Part shown: positions 6,645 to 15,909 of the stretch, in pieces
How the letters are laid out: each line of letters opens with the position of its first letter
How positions within the stretch are numbered: the first letter of the stretch is position 1
Virus record (IMG/VR): IMGVR_UViG_3300031463_000010
Span: 1-53,321 of that record
Reading direction: 5' to 3' (one strand)
DNA length: 53,321 nucleotides
Origin: a virus
The notes under the pieces: model-generated
Databases searched by the model: none
The model's input: only the letters and a program-made list of their open reading frames with translations
What the model was told of the DNA's origin: nothing
Translations under genes and position numbers: made by a program

Positions 6645-8981
6645 TCACTCCAACCTAAGCCCATGCATTGAACCCCAGGAACTGCCATACTCCGCCTCTG
6701 CCGACCACGGTATTTCCGGGTAAATGCGCTCCGCGGCCTTGACCAATGCGTTTTCAACGATCTTGGCTGCTTCTTCCTTCCTATCCTCTGGCACCTCCAC
6801 AACTATCGAGTCATGAACAAGTATAACCGGAAACGCCCCAATCTCCAACAGCGCGTCAAAGCAGTCTATAAACGCCTGTAGTGTAAGATCACTTGCCGCG
6901 CCCTGGATCGGGTAGTTTATTGCCCCCTTGCGTACCTCATCGCTGTTCCCAGAAAAGATGAATGGAAAGTGAAATCTCCTTCCAGCACGGGACTGCAAAT
7001 AGCCTTGTGTACGCGCACGCTCGTACTGCTCCGATCGCCACTCGACCGCACGCTTCAACACCTCATTGAAGCGTGCGACATACTGCTTCACCACACTACG
7101 CGGGACTTGAAACACTTGTGCGCTCGACTCCTCCGATCCACCATACAGCCATGAGAACACAAACCGCTTTGCATGCGACCGCTGCGTCTTGGTATATCCC
7201 TCACCAAACATTGCACGTGACACCTCACCATGCACATCCCCGCCGCGCTGGTACACGTCAATCAAGAATGGATCACCACTCTCACATGCAGCAACACGCA
7301 ACTCCCACTGTGACCCGTCCACCGCAACCAGGACATGCCCGGGGGGTGCGGTGAATAAATCACGCACCAACTTCCCATAAAATCCTTCTTCCTGCTCGTC
7401 TGCACGTGGTATGTTCTGGATGGATGGGTTCGCCGCGGACAACCTTCCTGTCACCGTCCCTGTCTGACGCCACTGCGGATGCACACGATACAAGCCGTCT
7501 GGTGTTGGGCGTGCCAACTCCATGAGCGGGTGCAGGTATGAGGCAAGCATCTTCTGCACGCGCCGATAGCGTAGCAGTGTGCGCACGAATGGATTTTCCT
7601 GATCCATCTGATTCAATACCGCAGCCGCGGTGCTGTTCTCTGAGAGCCCAGTGACGTGTTTCCTTGGCATCTTCAGCGTTTCATACAGGTAGTTGGCACA
7701 TTGCTGAGATGAGTTCGGGTTGAACGATGGTATGCCTGTTATCGCCTGCAGCTGCCTACACAGCATGGCTTGTTCGTCCTCAAATTGTTTTATGAGTTCC
7801 TTGAGCTTGGGCATGTCAACACACACACCGTGATGTTCCATGCGCGTAAGTCCAACCGCAACGCGTGGCAGGAAGTCAAAGACAAACCCGTCCCTGCCTT
7901 GCTTTCCAAGCACTGTACGGAGATGATCGTGTAGTAAGTAGGTGTAATAGAGGTCGCGGGACAAGTATTCCCCAATCTCCTGTTTGGATACGTCCGCCCA
8001 GCGTCCACGCACAATGACTCCCTTACTCCAGTCTGTGGCATCAAAGAAGAATGCGGATAACTCCTTCAAACCCAATGGGACGTGCTCGTTCCACGCATGC
8101 GCAAGTGGGAGTGTGTCCCATCCAAACGCTATGGGCACCCCATACCTTGCCAGGTGGACGAAGTCGAACTTCACGTTATGTCCACCTAACTTAGCTGCAT
8201 GCTTACGCACCATCCAAGCGATGTGTGGGATCATGTCCACGACACGCTCTTCAGGTATTACGTATGCATAGAACGCACGGCCATTGATCGGGACACCGAT
8301 TCCGACCATGATGATGCGTGCGGTGCTTGGGTCCAACGTGTCCGTCTCGATGTCGATCACGACGTACGGGGCGCGTGCAATGGCGTCGTATGGGAATTTC
8401 TTCGGATCGTCTAGCCACACCGTCCGCAGGTGCATCTTTGGCTCATACGGCGAACGCCGCGCCAGCTTTGCAATCCCTTGGAGGAACAACGGCGACTCGG
8501 ACATGCGCCGCAGGATGTAAGCAGGGTGCGGAAGCGCGATCATCCACGCGCTCAGCTCGGAGCTGTACATCCATACGAACTGATCATCCACGCCGAACGC
8601 GTCCGCGGCCTCACGCCCGAACAACGCTATGTAACGCCGCCCTGCGGAGATGCCGTTGCGCACGACGTTGAGCAGTGCATCACGACATGCGTTGCGCGCC
8701 AGCGGGACGTCCAGCGTCTTCGCGTCCGTCGGAAGGCACAGCACGGAGTTCGTCATGAGCACACTGTCCGGATCAATGCCCACACAACACATGGCTTGGC
8801 GCAGGAGGTTTCCGCTCTGACCGACAAACGGACGTCCTAACACGACCTCTGTGCGTCCAGGGGACTCGCCGACCACCAGGATGTCCGATGTGTTTGAATC
8901 CGGTGGTATATATGGCGGCACGAAGTCACGATTCTTCAACGGACATATTTCACATCTTGCCAATGGATATTTTGCTTCCAT
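6645..8981 (-). CDS. uracil-DNA glycosylase-like / family A DNA polymerase fusion
   Basis: 778 residues from ATG 8981, which has a GAGGAG SD; the in-frame ATG at 9014 does not. Residues 1-180 look like a family 4-type uracil-DNA glycosylase: C10-x-x-C13 and later Cys (C82, C99) for a possible Fe-S cluster, G-E-S-P-G (38-42), P-F-V-G (51-54) and H-P at 152-153. Then a 3'-5' exonuclease: D210-x-E212, N269-x3-D273, Y339-x3-D343. Then the polymerase: T-G-R-L-S, motif A with D555, motif B with K605 and Y613-G, motif C H723-D724. This is the replicative polymerase with proofreading intact and a uracil-handling head. It overlaps the primase gene by 32 bases. Confidence 0.9.
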   Translation of the reverse strand: MEAKYPLARCEICPLKNRDFVPPYIPPDSNTSDILVVGESPGRTEVVLGRPFVGQSGNLLRQAMCCVGIDPDSVLMTNSVLCLPTDAKTLDVPLARNACRDALLNVVRNGISAGRRYIALFGREAADAFGVDDQFVWMYSSELSAWMIALPHPAYILRRMSESPLFLQGIAKLARRSPYEPKMHLRTVWLDDPKKFPYDAIARAPYVVIDIETDTLDPSTARIIMVGIGVPINGRAFYAYVIPEERVVDMIPHIAWMVRKHAAKLGGHNVKFDFVHLARYGVPIAFGWDTLPLAHAWNEHVPLGLKELSAFFFDATDWSKGVIVRGRWADVSKQEIGEYLSRDLYYTYLLHDHLRTVLGKQGRDGFVFDFLPRVAVGLTRMEHHGVCVDMPKLKELIKQFEDEQAMLCRQLQAITGIPSFNPNSSQQCANYLYETLKMPRKHVTGLSENSTAAAVLNQMDQENPFVRTLLRYRRVQKMLASYLHPLMELARPTPDGLYRVHPQWRQTGTVTGRLSAANPSIQNIPRADEQEEGFYGKLVRDLFTAPPGHVLVAVDGSQWELRVAACESGDPFLIDVYQRGGDVHGEVSRAMFGEGYTKTQRSHAKRFVFSWLYGGSEESSAQVFQVPRSVVKQYVARFNEVLKRAVEWRSEQYERARTQGYLQSRAGRRFHFPFIFSGNSDEVRKGAINYPIQGAASDLTLQAFIDCFDALLEIGAFPVILVHDSIVVEVPEDRKEEAAKIVENALVKAAERIYPEIPWSAEAEYGSSWGSMHGLRLE

Positions 8982-11403
8982 CGGATGCTCCTCGGAATGT
9001 TGGTGCAGGTGCATTCAGTCCCATCTCCGACGCCTTGTCGACGTCGATTCCGTAGTAAATCCCGCCTTGGAAATTCATTGGTGGTAAGATGTACTGTCCA
9101 ATACGTTCCTCCAACTGTGACCTCAGGACGTTGATGTCGGGAAGCGAGCTGCGGAAACGACACAGCCAATGACGTGCTGCAGTAAGGCTAAACCAAAGCA
9201 CCCGATGGGCGCTGTCCCATATTGCTGCATTCATCGCCCAGCTCTCACCGCTGCGGAACGCATGCATGAACAACTCCACCAACTCGTCCGCAGACGTAAG
9301 CGACCCCAGGTTCTTGTTGAACGCGGTGGAATAACAGTGTTCAACATACATTTCCATGAACTGCTCAGGGTCGACCAAGAAATCAACACCCTCACGCTGT
9401 ATGAACATTGAGAACAGCTTCAACCCTACCAAGAGAATTGCCGCGCTGTGGGACATGCGCTCGAACTGGATATAACGCTGGGCGCTCAGAAGCGCAACGC
9501 GTACCATCGGCTTGATGTCGTCGACACCCAATTCAAGCGACCACCTTATGTAGTGCCACGCGAAACTGCGCAGCATGTGTTCCATATCCACCAGGCGGCG
9601 GAAGTTCTCACGAAACGTGTCGTTGTGCAGATCGCTCTGATTCAGGCGCACAGGGACACAGCGCTCCCGCAGCGCACTGTCTGCGAAGACACCTTCACAG
9701 TCCATAGCAACTGGCGCTTCCAAATGAAACGCCACGACCGAAAGATCGGCACGTCCACGAAGGTCATAGGTGTCATCGTACATACGCCGCAGTGTGGATT
9801 CCACCGCGTCAGCGTTTGGCGACGTCGGGCGGAACTCTGTCAACCACACCGGCGTGCTGCGTGACGCGGACAGTGTGGACAGCAGCGCGAACTGTGTCAC
9901 ATCGGCACTGATCGGATTGCCAGGCGCGCCGACGAGCGGCATGGCCAGGTGACGCAGTGTGGAGGTCTTTCCGCTGCCACGCTGACCATGGATAAGGAGT
10001 ATCGGGAAGCGCACACCACACATTTCCAATATCGTCTTGAACGGCGTCGCCAGCGTCCACCCCATCACCGGAAGCACCACGTGATCATGATTTATCCCCA
10101 TGATCACGCCGAGCATCTCGTGCAGGTCGAATGTGTCCCTATTCACCAGGTTTCCGATCAACGTCCCCAACGAGAAACGCGCGGCGCGATCCCAGAATAC
10201 CGACACCTTCGATCCCGTTGGATAGACGATCCAATCCTCTGGTGACAGAACGAAAAGCCGCGACCCGCCAATGTCATATCGCCCGGTGCTACGGCTCAAG
10301 AGCACACGCTGACGCGGGGCACAGCTGACCAGCGCCGACCAGTAAACCGTAGCGTCCTTGTCCGATCCAAGCCAGGCGCATGTGCGAATGCCGTATCGGC
10401 TCAGGAACGCGTTCACCGAACGCCGCGTTTCAAAGTCCTGTTGCGTCGCGGCCACCTCGCGCTTGCCCATAGACCATATGATCTCTAGCATCAGCCCAGC
10501 CTCATCACCATTGGCATCGTAGAGCACACCACGAGCCAGCGCTGCAAAGTTGGCCAGCAGCTGTGCATTCTTACTCCTACGCAAGTCCATTGGCGGGACA
10601 TCACGCTTCGGCGGAATCTCGTCGTCGGAATCCACTACATCGTCATCATCATCACTGACCTCCATGGACTCACCACTCATACGGATGGCTTTGTCCACCG
10701 TCACACTGATGTAGTGTTCACCTTCCTCAGACGCCTTGTCACTGATGAGCGGCATTACCATCTGGATGGTGTCTCTGGAGACCCCCCATGCGGAAAGACG
10801 CAGTGCGATCCGGAAGTCCCGCTCGCTGCGCGACAATCCTGCAGGTATCTGCCATATCCTGCGATCGTATTCACCGAGTCGGCGCAGATCGTCAATCGGA
10901 TACACCCGTTCCGGGTAAAACCCAATGACCTCTACAAGTCTTTGGGGGTTATACTTTGTGTTGTAGGTGTTGGGGACGCGCAGGATGCGCGAAGCATCCC
11001 ACGCGTTCCCGGGCTCACCTGCGTGGCGCGCGACGGCCTTGTTCGCCCCTTCGATGAGTTCAGATGACGGGGTGAACTCGGTCAGCATCCAGTAAAGGTG
11101 ATACCGCCCGTCGCCGCCGCTACTCACGATGATGGACGGTGGGAGCATGACCTTAGGAATGGAATCGCCCCCAACGTCGTAGTCTAACCATACAACGGAA
11201 GCCCCGATCACCGACGTGCGGTGTGCGTCGGGGGCACTGTGCACACCAGGGCTGAAGTACACATCACGGCTGCGTGCACCAGCTGGTGGATAGTCCAGCT
11301 GCAGCAGGTCGCGTACTGTGACAAACTCTGGACGGCGCAGTGCCCCAACACGCACGTAGCCGTCGAGGGGAGCACCACGAAAGACGGCCTCGAAGAAGTT
11401 CAT
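8950..11403 (-). CDS. primase-helicase: AEP-like primase plus P-loop ATPase
   Basis: 817 residues. N-terminal archaeo-eukaryotic (RepB/prim-pol-like) primase: L-D74-Y-D76, S95-G-G followed by H102, and D136-A-S-R then R-V-P-N-T. An acidic linker (about 249-262) leads to a C-terminal ATPase with Walker A G473-Q-R-G-S-G-K-T480 and a W-L-T-E-F segment downstream, probably a superfamily 3 or DUF927-like helicase. It would unwind and prime for the adjacent polymerase. The upstream gene ends five bases before the ATG. The primase and P-loop calls are strong; the helicase superfamily is not settled. Confidence 0.8.
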   Translation of the reverse strand: MNFFEAVFRGAPLDGYVRVGALRRPEFVTVRDLLQLDYPPAGARSRDVYFSPGVHSAPDAHRTSVIGASVVWLDYDVGGDSIPKVMLPPSIIVSSGGDGRYHLYWMLTEFTPSSELIEGANKAVARHAGEPGNAWDASRILRVPNTYNTKYNPQRLVEVIGFYPERVYPIDDLRRLGEYDRRIWQIPAGLSRSERDFRIALRLSAWGVSRDTIQMVMPLISDKASEEGEHYISVTVDKAIRMSGESMEVSDDDDDVVDSDDEIPPKRDVPPMDLRRSKNAQLLANFAALARGVLYDANGDEAGLMLEIIWSMGKREVAATQQDFETRRSVNAFLSRYGIRTCAWLGSDKDATVYWSALVSCAPRQRVLLSRSTGRYDIGGSRLFVLSPEDWIVYPTGSKVSVFWDRAARFSLGTLIGNLVNRDTFDLHEMLGVIMGINHDHVVLPVMGWTLATPFKTILEMCGVRFPILLIHGQRGSGKTSTLRHLAMPLVGAPGNPISADVTQFALLSTLSASRSTPVWLTEFRPTSPNADAVESTLRRMYDDTYDLRGRADLSVVAFHLEAPVAMDCEGVFADSALRERCVPVRLNQSDLHNDTFRENFRRLVDMEHMLRSFAWHYIRWSLELGVDDIKPMVRVALLSAQRYIQFERMSHSAAILLVGLKLFSMFIQREGVDFLVDPEQFMEMYVEHCYSTAFNKNLGSLTSADELVELFMHAFRSGESWAMNAAIWDSAHRVLWFSLTAARHWLCRFRSSLPDINVLRSQLEERIGQYILPPMNFQGGIYYGIDVDKASEMGLNAPAPTFRGASDGSKISIGKM

Positions 11404-11408
11404 ATTAC

Positions 11409-11798
11409 CTACCCTACCAGGTAGTTTCGAACTCGCACACGTTTACCGAACTGCGGACTGTCCTCAACCTCAGTCTGAACCCACAACTCACCCCCAACAA
11501 TATCTGCCGTCGAGACACCGTCGTACGGCAGTCCAAGCGCGTCGAACATTGACTTCGTGCGACCGACGCCAGGCCCACTCAGCATCAGGTTGTCATAAAT
11601 GACAGCGCCTGCGTATTCCTCCGGCTCAACGATTACCATCGAGATGGAGAGCATTGGATTGCCAGAGGACTTGGCTGACACTCGCTTCGCTGATGCAACG
11701 CGCACGAAGTACCGCCCAGCAGGCGGAATCTCCAGGCTTGTCAAGTCTAGGCTGATGACGTCATCAGCATGCTCAACAGTTACGTTATTCGGAATCAT
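11409..11798 (-). CDS. DUF669-like protein, probable ssDNA-binding accessory
   Basis: 129 residues, SD GGAGGAG. The layout A-G-R-Y-F-V-R-V, S-A-K-S-S-G-N-P-M-L, E-E-Y-A-G, D-N-L-M-L and a final V-R-N-Y matches the beta-barrel DUF669 family, encoded beside phage recombinases and thought to bind single-stranded DNA. It sits between the Sak4-like ATPase and the primase, consistent with that role. I see no other SSB in the window, so this may be it. Confidence 0.65.
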   Translation of the reverse strand: MIPNNVTVEHADDVISLDLTSLEIPPAGRYFVRVASAKRVSAKSSGNPMLSISMVIVEPEEYAGAVIYDNLMLSGPGVGRTKSMFDALGLPYDGVSTADIVGGELWVQTEVEDSPQFGKRVRVRNYLVG

Positions 11799-12595
11799 TT
11801 TTCACTCCTCCTTAACAGTTTTGTTGCTGTTGGATCCACTATTTCCCTTGGAATCTCCGGGTCATACTGATTCTTTGCATAGTATCGCCCACCACTTTCG
11901 GTAAACAGGACCGAGGCCGTCCTGCGTGTGCCCGTATCCTCGGATGAGGCCACCGATCCATCCGGAAGACGCACGCGGCGCACAAGCCTTCCTACAATGT
12001 TCATATAAGCGGGGATGTGCACCTGTGCCGCGCCTTGGATCATCGGAACGTACGATGAGATAGAGTCCGTCTCATTGGTGATCAGTCGCTCCTGTGCCGT
12101 GACCACCACGTGTAACGGCAGCTGCACAAGCACAGACACCAATGACAGCATCCGAGACAATATCAAGTTCCAGTCCGCCAGCCGCGTTATCGGTGACTGC
12201 GTCAGGTCTATCGGACCAGAAGAGCCTACATCGTACGGAAGACCGGCAACCTCATACACAATAATGCGTTGCAGCTCGGTAATGGTATCCACAACCACCG
12301 TTTTGAAGTTCACGTCCGGTGGTATGTCGTAGCGCTTGCGGAATGAGTGATCAGGCTTCGGCGCGCGCAGAAAGTTGATCACCTCACTGACATCTGAGAA
12401 CGATGTGACGTCGAACACTATCGGCGGCGGATTATTGTCCCGCAGTGTGATTGGATTGCCCGCCGCGTTCAGGATCAACGTGCGCGCCGTGCGCTCGTCC
12501 TGGTCGAACGTGCCACACAGTCGCGTCTTCCCCACACCGCTTGCGCCGTAAACCAGAAGCTTTATGTAAGCTGCTTCAAAGTTGTGTCGTTTCAT
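11795..12595 (-). CDS. Sak4/RecA-like phage ATPase (AAA_24)
   Basis: 266 residues, SD GGAGGAGG. Walker A G17-A-S-G-V-G-K-T24, Walker B V-V-V-D103-T, and a later V-V-T-A-Q-E-R, the order seen in phage AAA_24/Sak4 single-strand annealing ATPases. These are RAD51-like core domains that load on ssDNA, often with a DUF669-type partner, as here. Likely role: recombination-dependent replication or repair. Confidence 0.75.
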   Translation of the reverse strand: MKRHNFEAAYIKLLVYGASGVGKTRLCGTFDQDERTARTLILNAAGNPITLRDNNPPPIVFDVTSFSDVSEVINFLRAPKPDHSFRKRYDIPPDVNFKTVVVDTITELQRIIVYEVAGLPYDVGSSGPIDLTQSPITRLADWNLILSRMLSLVSVLVQLPLHVVVTAQERLITNETDSISSYVPMIQGAAQVHIPAYMNIVGRLVRRVRLPDGSVASSEDTGTRRTASVLFTESGGRYYAKNQYDPEIPREIVDPTATKLLRRSEK

Positions 12596-12795
12596 AGTAC
12601 CTCCTCCAAATCATCTAACGATTCCCGCAGCGCGTGGATGCGCTTGCGGAACGCCTCACACTCACTACCAGATGGTATCCCGCAGTCCTCGTAGAGGCGC
12701 TCCAGGAGACCAAACTGTCGTCGCACAGCTGCAAACAACTGATTAAAACCTACAACAATGGTAACCTCATCTGCAGGCTTCCCGCGCTTGTACAT
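12592..12795 (-). CDS. small helical protein, unknown function
   Basis: 67 residues with SD GGGGAGG, starting inside the 3' end of the nuclease gene and overlapping the next start by four bases. After a short basic start it is one long amphipathic helix or coiled coil (R-R-Q-F-G-L-L-E-R-L-Y, then R-K-R-I-H-A-L-R-E-S-L-D-D-L-E-E). No domain recognised. Confidence 0.6.
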   Translation of the reverse strand: MYKRGKPADEVTIVVGFNQLFAAVRRQFGLLERLYEDCGIPSGSECEAFRKRIHALRESLDDLEEVL

Positions 12796-13862
12796 TCATC
12801 CTCCCCATTTCTATGCTTCATGGTGCTTTCAAGTATCTCCATGTAGTCCACGCCCTCATCCGCTGCGAGACATGCATCTCGCGCCGGACAGTTAGGACAC
12901 TTATAGCGGTCCTTGTACGGCATGGGCAACACCCCGTCCCGTGCACGCCGTGCAGTATACAGCATGTTATGTGCCTCGGTCATGAACTGGTGGAACGTGC
13001 TCTCCACGACACGCTTGCTAACCAACATCTCCTCGCGGTGGAAGAACATACTGTCTCCCGCCTGTGAGAGGTATTCCAACTCCCCAGCGTACAGCTCTAG
13101 TGCAGACTCCTCAGGTATCCCCAACTCGCCAGCACAACGAATGATTGTCTCGCGGTACGCCTGCAGCGTCGTCTGGACGGTGCTACGGACAGCACGGCTG
13201 GGCATGCCATTGCGCAGCAAGGGAATGTCATACGGATCGGTGGTGCTGATGATATTGTAAATCACGCCGTGCACCGGTCGATCAAAAACCTTCTCCGCAG
13301 CCCACGCGTAAATGTACGGCTGAACATCCCATGTGATCCCATGGACGGCACGTGGAACGTTCTTCGTAGTCTTGTGTTCCATAATGTACAAGCCGCCCGT
13401 GCTGCGCCGCACCGCAAGTCCATCCCACGTCCCCGCGACCACGACATCGTATTCCTCCAAGGGGATGTGGAACGTCACTTCGGTGTGGATGACATCAAGG
13501 TCGTCATCAGCACCGCTACGTGCAAGCCAGCTATGATAATTGTTCAACAGCCGTTTGGCAACAAGACACAACTGGTTGTGGTTTTGTTTCTCTTCCTCCA
13601 ACATGCTCGGGCCATACCGATCCAAGTCCTCCTTTACTGCGATGTCGAGCGCGTCGGAAAGTGGTGTGCCGGTGAGGTAGTACAACTCCAGTGCACGGTG
13701 CACCAACGTCCCTAACACAATCCAGTCCGGGCGCTCGCGCGGCTCGAAACCAAGCCCCATGTGCTCGTCCGTCCAATACCACCTGCGTGGACACGAACGG
13801 TATGCGTTGACGCCCGACACATGTACCTGTCTATGTAGCGGCAAAACAATTTTCTTTTCCAT
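12750..13862 (-). CDS. PD-(D/E)XK exonuclease with likely Fe-S cluster (Cas4/AddB-like)
   Basis: 370 residues from ATG 13862, which overlaps the upstream stop (TGATG) and has GGGAGG ten bases before it; the GTG at 13883 does not. Catalytic set: H55 in L-G-T-L-V-H, D147 in G-T-W-D-G, E162-x-K164. One Cys near the N-terminus (C24 in Y-R-S-C-P) and three near the C-terminus (C322, C325, C331) match the Fe-S staple of AddB and Cas4 nucleases. Likely a 5'-3' end-resecting exonuclease feeding the Sak4-like recombinase. There is no Cas context. Confidence 0.85.
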   Translation of the reverse strand: MEKKIVLPLHRQVHVSGVNAYRSCPRRWYWTDEHMGLGFEPRERPDWIVLGTLVHRALELYYLTGTPLSDALDIAVKEDLDRYGPSMLEEEKQNHNQLCLVAKRLLNNYHSWLARSGADDDLDVIHTEVTFHIPLEEYDVVVAGTWDGLAVRRSTGGLYIMEHKTTKNVPRAVHGITWDVQPYIYAWAAEKVFDRPVHGVIYNIISTTDPYDIPLLRNGMPSRAVRSTVQTTLQAYRETIIRCAGELGIPEESALELYAGELEYLSQAGDSMFFHREEMLVSKRVVESTFHQFMTEAHNMLYTARRARDGVLPMPYKDRYKCPNCPARDACLAADEGVDYMEILESTMKHRNGEDECTSAGSLQMRLPLL

Positions 13863-14092
13863 CAGTACGGAGCCTCCCAACACGGTGGATCTCCTGGCAG
13901 CCCTAACTCAACAAAGATCGTATCCGGTGTTGGTGCAATGAAATCGCCATACAACGCTGCCTTCATCCCCCATTCCACACCGTTCCAACGCTCATAGAAG
14001 CATGCCCCGCACATGCACCTACGCACGAACTGTTGGAAGAGTGGGATTAGGACGATCAAGGCCACCACAATCAAGAATTTTCTTCCAGACAT
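13862..14092 (-). CDS. small membrane-anchored Cys protein, unknown function
   Basis: 76 residues, SD AAGGAGG. M-S-G-R-K followed by a hydrophobic segment (about 6-19) is a signal anchor or N-terminal membrane helix. Then comes R-R-C-M-C-G-A-C, a C-x-C-x-x-C cluster that could bind metal or be lipid- or thiol-modified. It lies between helicase and nuclease genes, an odd place for a membrane protein. Confidence 0.6.
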   Translation of the reverse strand: MSGRKFLIVVALIVLIPLFQQFVRRCMCGACFYERWNGVEWGMKAALYGDFIAPTPDTIFVELGLPGDPPCWEAPY

Positions 14093-15417
14093 TGTACGAC
14101 CTCCTTTTCATCTCCATATTTAATGAGTGCTCCTGGACAGCGTTTGCGCAACCATCGCAGCACCGCAAACACGTGATCCTCTTTCCTCTTTATCACATTG
14201 AACATATGCCGATCCACCGTACCTACACACTCCAACTCAATAACGTGCACCCGACGCTTTTGTCCTTGGCGATGGACACGACCGATCGCCTGCTCATGTT
14301 CAAGCCGCGAATACGTTGAATCCCATAAGATCAACGTGTGCAGGTGCTGGAGATTATGCCCATGGGACAGTCTCGCGTACGTCCCTACGACAAACTGATC
14401 CACGTCACTACGCCCGGATTGTTGTAATGCCGCCTTTATCGCGTCCACAGTGGCATTGTACCTTGACATGATGACCGCAGGTGCGCCACCGTTGTCAAGG
14501 TAATCGCGAAACCACAGCATCTTGGCGCTTTCGATACCATCCTCCTGTGGATGGCTAGCACAGCGATGGAGATGTGTGAACCGCGCCACGGCGTTGGTGA
14601 TGAAGACCTGGTACACCTCACCGTCCATCCCTTCCAACTCTACAACCGCACTGTCCTCAAGCCGCTGGTACAGTGCCTGCTGCTTCGGTGGCATCTCCAA
14701 CGGGATGCGTTGTACCAGCGGCTCTTCTGGCATTGGGATGCTTACGTCCTCATGGCGGCGTACCAACAGGTAAGACTCAATCGCCTTGCGGAACGCTATC
14801 GGATTCAACAGCTCACCCACACGCCACGCACCCCACTGGTCAACATATACATCGAACCACATGCGCAGGAATGCCCACTTGGATGTGAACGAGCGTGGAG
14901 CTATCCAATGCAACAGCCCCCACAGGTCGGCAGGACGATCTGCAATGGGCGTTCCGGTGAGTCCCCAGCGGTAGTCGCTGCTCAGCGAGGATATCCCTTT
15001 GGTGCGTTGGGAACGCTTTGCAATGTTGTGTACCTCATCCACTATGACGACCGTCCAGTACTGCTGCTTGAACCAATCACGCACCCTTGAACGGTCATTG
15101 AACTGCTCATAGTGCCCGATAACCCAACGCACCGTAGGCTCTTTGGCAATGATTTCCGGTGTGTCACGCACACCAGAAATCTCCCGAACCGACACGCCAT
15201 GGACGTTGTTTTCCTCCATGACGCGGACGATCTCATCAACCCACCAACGCTTCAACACCTTCGGGCAAATCACTAGGATGTGCCGCCGTGACGACTTCAA
15301 CCACAGCGCGGCGGTTATTGCCTGCCGCGTCTTCCCAAGACCGACAGCATCACCTAGGATCGCACCACGGCGCGTGATTAGGAACTGCGCGCCTTCCTCT
15401 TGGTAATCCCAGAGCAT
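14071..15417 (-). CDS. Snf2-family SF2 helicase
   Basis: 448 residues, compact for the family. Motif I G22-D-A-V-G-L-G-K-T30, motif II D127-E-V-H130, motif III L153-T-G-T-P157, motif VI Q376-A-I-G-R-V-H-R-Q-G-Q386. The Q-G-Q ending and overall pattern place it with Snf2-like translocases, which phages carry for replication or recombination. It overlaps the RuvC-like gene by 40 bases. No extra DNA-binding domain is apparent. Confidence 0.85.
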   Translation of the reverse strand: MLWDYQEEGAQFLITRRGAILGDAVGLGKTRQAITAALWLKSSRRHILVICPKVLKRWWVDEIVRVMEENNVHGVSVREISGVRDTPEIIAKEPTVRWVIGHYEQFNDRSRVRDWFKQQYWTVVIVDEVHNIAKRSQRTKGISSLSSDYRWGLTGTPIADRPADLWGLLHWIAPRSFTSKWAFLRMWFDVYVDQWGAWRVGELLNPIAFRKAIESYLLVRRHEDVSIPMPEEPLVQRIPLEMPPKQQALYQRLEDSAVVELEGMDGEVYQVFITNAVARFTHLHRCASHPQEDGIESAKMLWFRDYLDNGGAPAVIMSRYNATVDAIKAALQQSGRSDVDQFVVGTYARLSHGHNLQHLHTLILWDSTYSRLEHEQAIGRVHRQGQKRRVHVIELECVGTVDRHMFNVIKRKEDHVFAVLRWLRKRCPGALIKYGDEKEVVQCLEENS

Positions 15418-15857
15418 GCCTCAAGCCTCCTCACCAATATATACGCGTGCCGCAGCGCAGCACGACAATGTTCATTTGCGGGAATGTGTGACACATGCTC
15501 ATCGAGCTCACGTGATGAGACCTGTGCCTGTACCGCGGGGTCTTGGAAGGCCAGGCGGTCTCCCACCGCCTCACGGAGCATTCCAATGACCTCAACTGCG
15601 GGGAATGTGCTGCCCATTTGGTGCGTCGGAGCGTACAGGCGGAAGCGCTCTACCAGGACACCGTCCGCAGCACAGGCCAGCCTGCGCAACAGCTTGGCCT
15701 CCTGCGGCCAACTCATCATGTAGAAGCGCATACGAAGTTTGGATCGGTGAACATGCATCGTTACAATACCACAACTCGCCCCAGGATCAATCACCACTAC
15801 TGACCTGTCACCAATCCATACGTCGCTCCGCCAATACGCTCCGCCGTAACACCGCAT
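15378..15857 (-). CDS. RuvC-like Holliday junction resolvase
   Basis: 159 residues from ATG 15857, preceded by GGAGGTGAT; an ATG at 15896 has no SD. RNase H-fold pattern: V-V-V-I-D24-P-G-A-S-C-G, then V-L-V-E70-R-F, and a C-terminal H-C-R-A-A-L-R-H-A helix where RuvC proteins normally carry the last acidic pair as D-A-x-R-H. The last position here reads N-E-H-C, so the final metal ligands are altered. It probably resolves branched DNA before packaging. Confidence 0.7.
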   Translation of the reverse strand: MRCYGGAYWRSDVWIGDRSVVVIDPGASCGIVTMHVHRSKLRMRFYMMSWPQEAKLLRRLACAADGVLVERFRLYAPTHQMGSTFPAVEVIGMLREAVGDRLAFQDPAVQAQVSSRELDEHVSHIPANEHCRAALRHAYILVRRLEACSGITKRKARSS

Positions 15858-15909
15858 CAGTTTTGTATCACCTCCAATTATAGCGTAGCACACCAAGATT
15901 AAAAATGCA

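Noticed and set aside
6401-6658. Plus-strand 85-codon gene with GSHxxxGFHxxx hexads
   Set aside because: The frame is open across the array but begins at a GTG without an SD and runs against the operon; its openness follows from the repeat pattern.
8982-9014. Polymerase start at ATG 9014
   Set aside because: It has no SD; the ATG at 8981 has GAGGAG at good spacing and still includes the first Cys pair of the glycosylase domain.
12750-13862. Cas4 of a CRISPR system
   Set aside because: The nuclease has Cas4/AddB-like Fe-S cysteines but sits with phage recombination genes and no cas1, cas2 or repeats.
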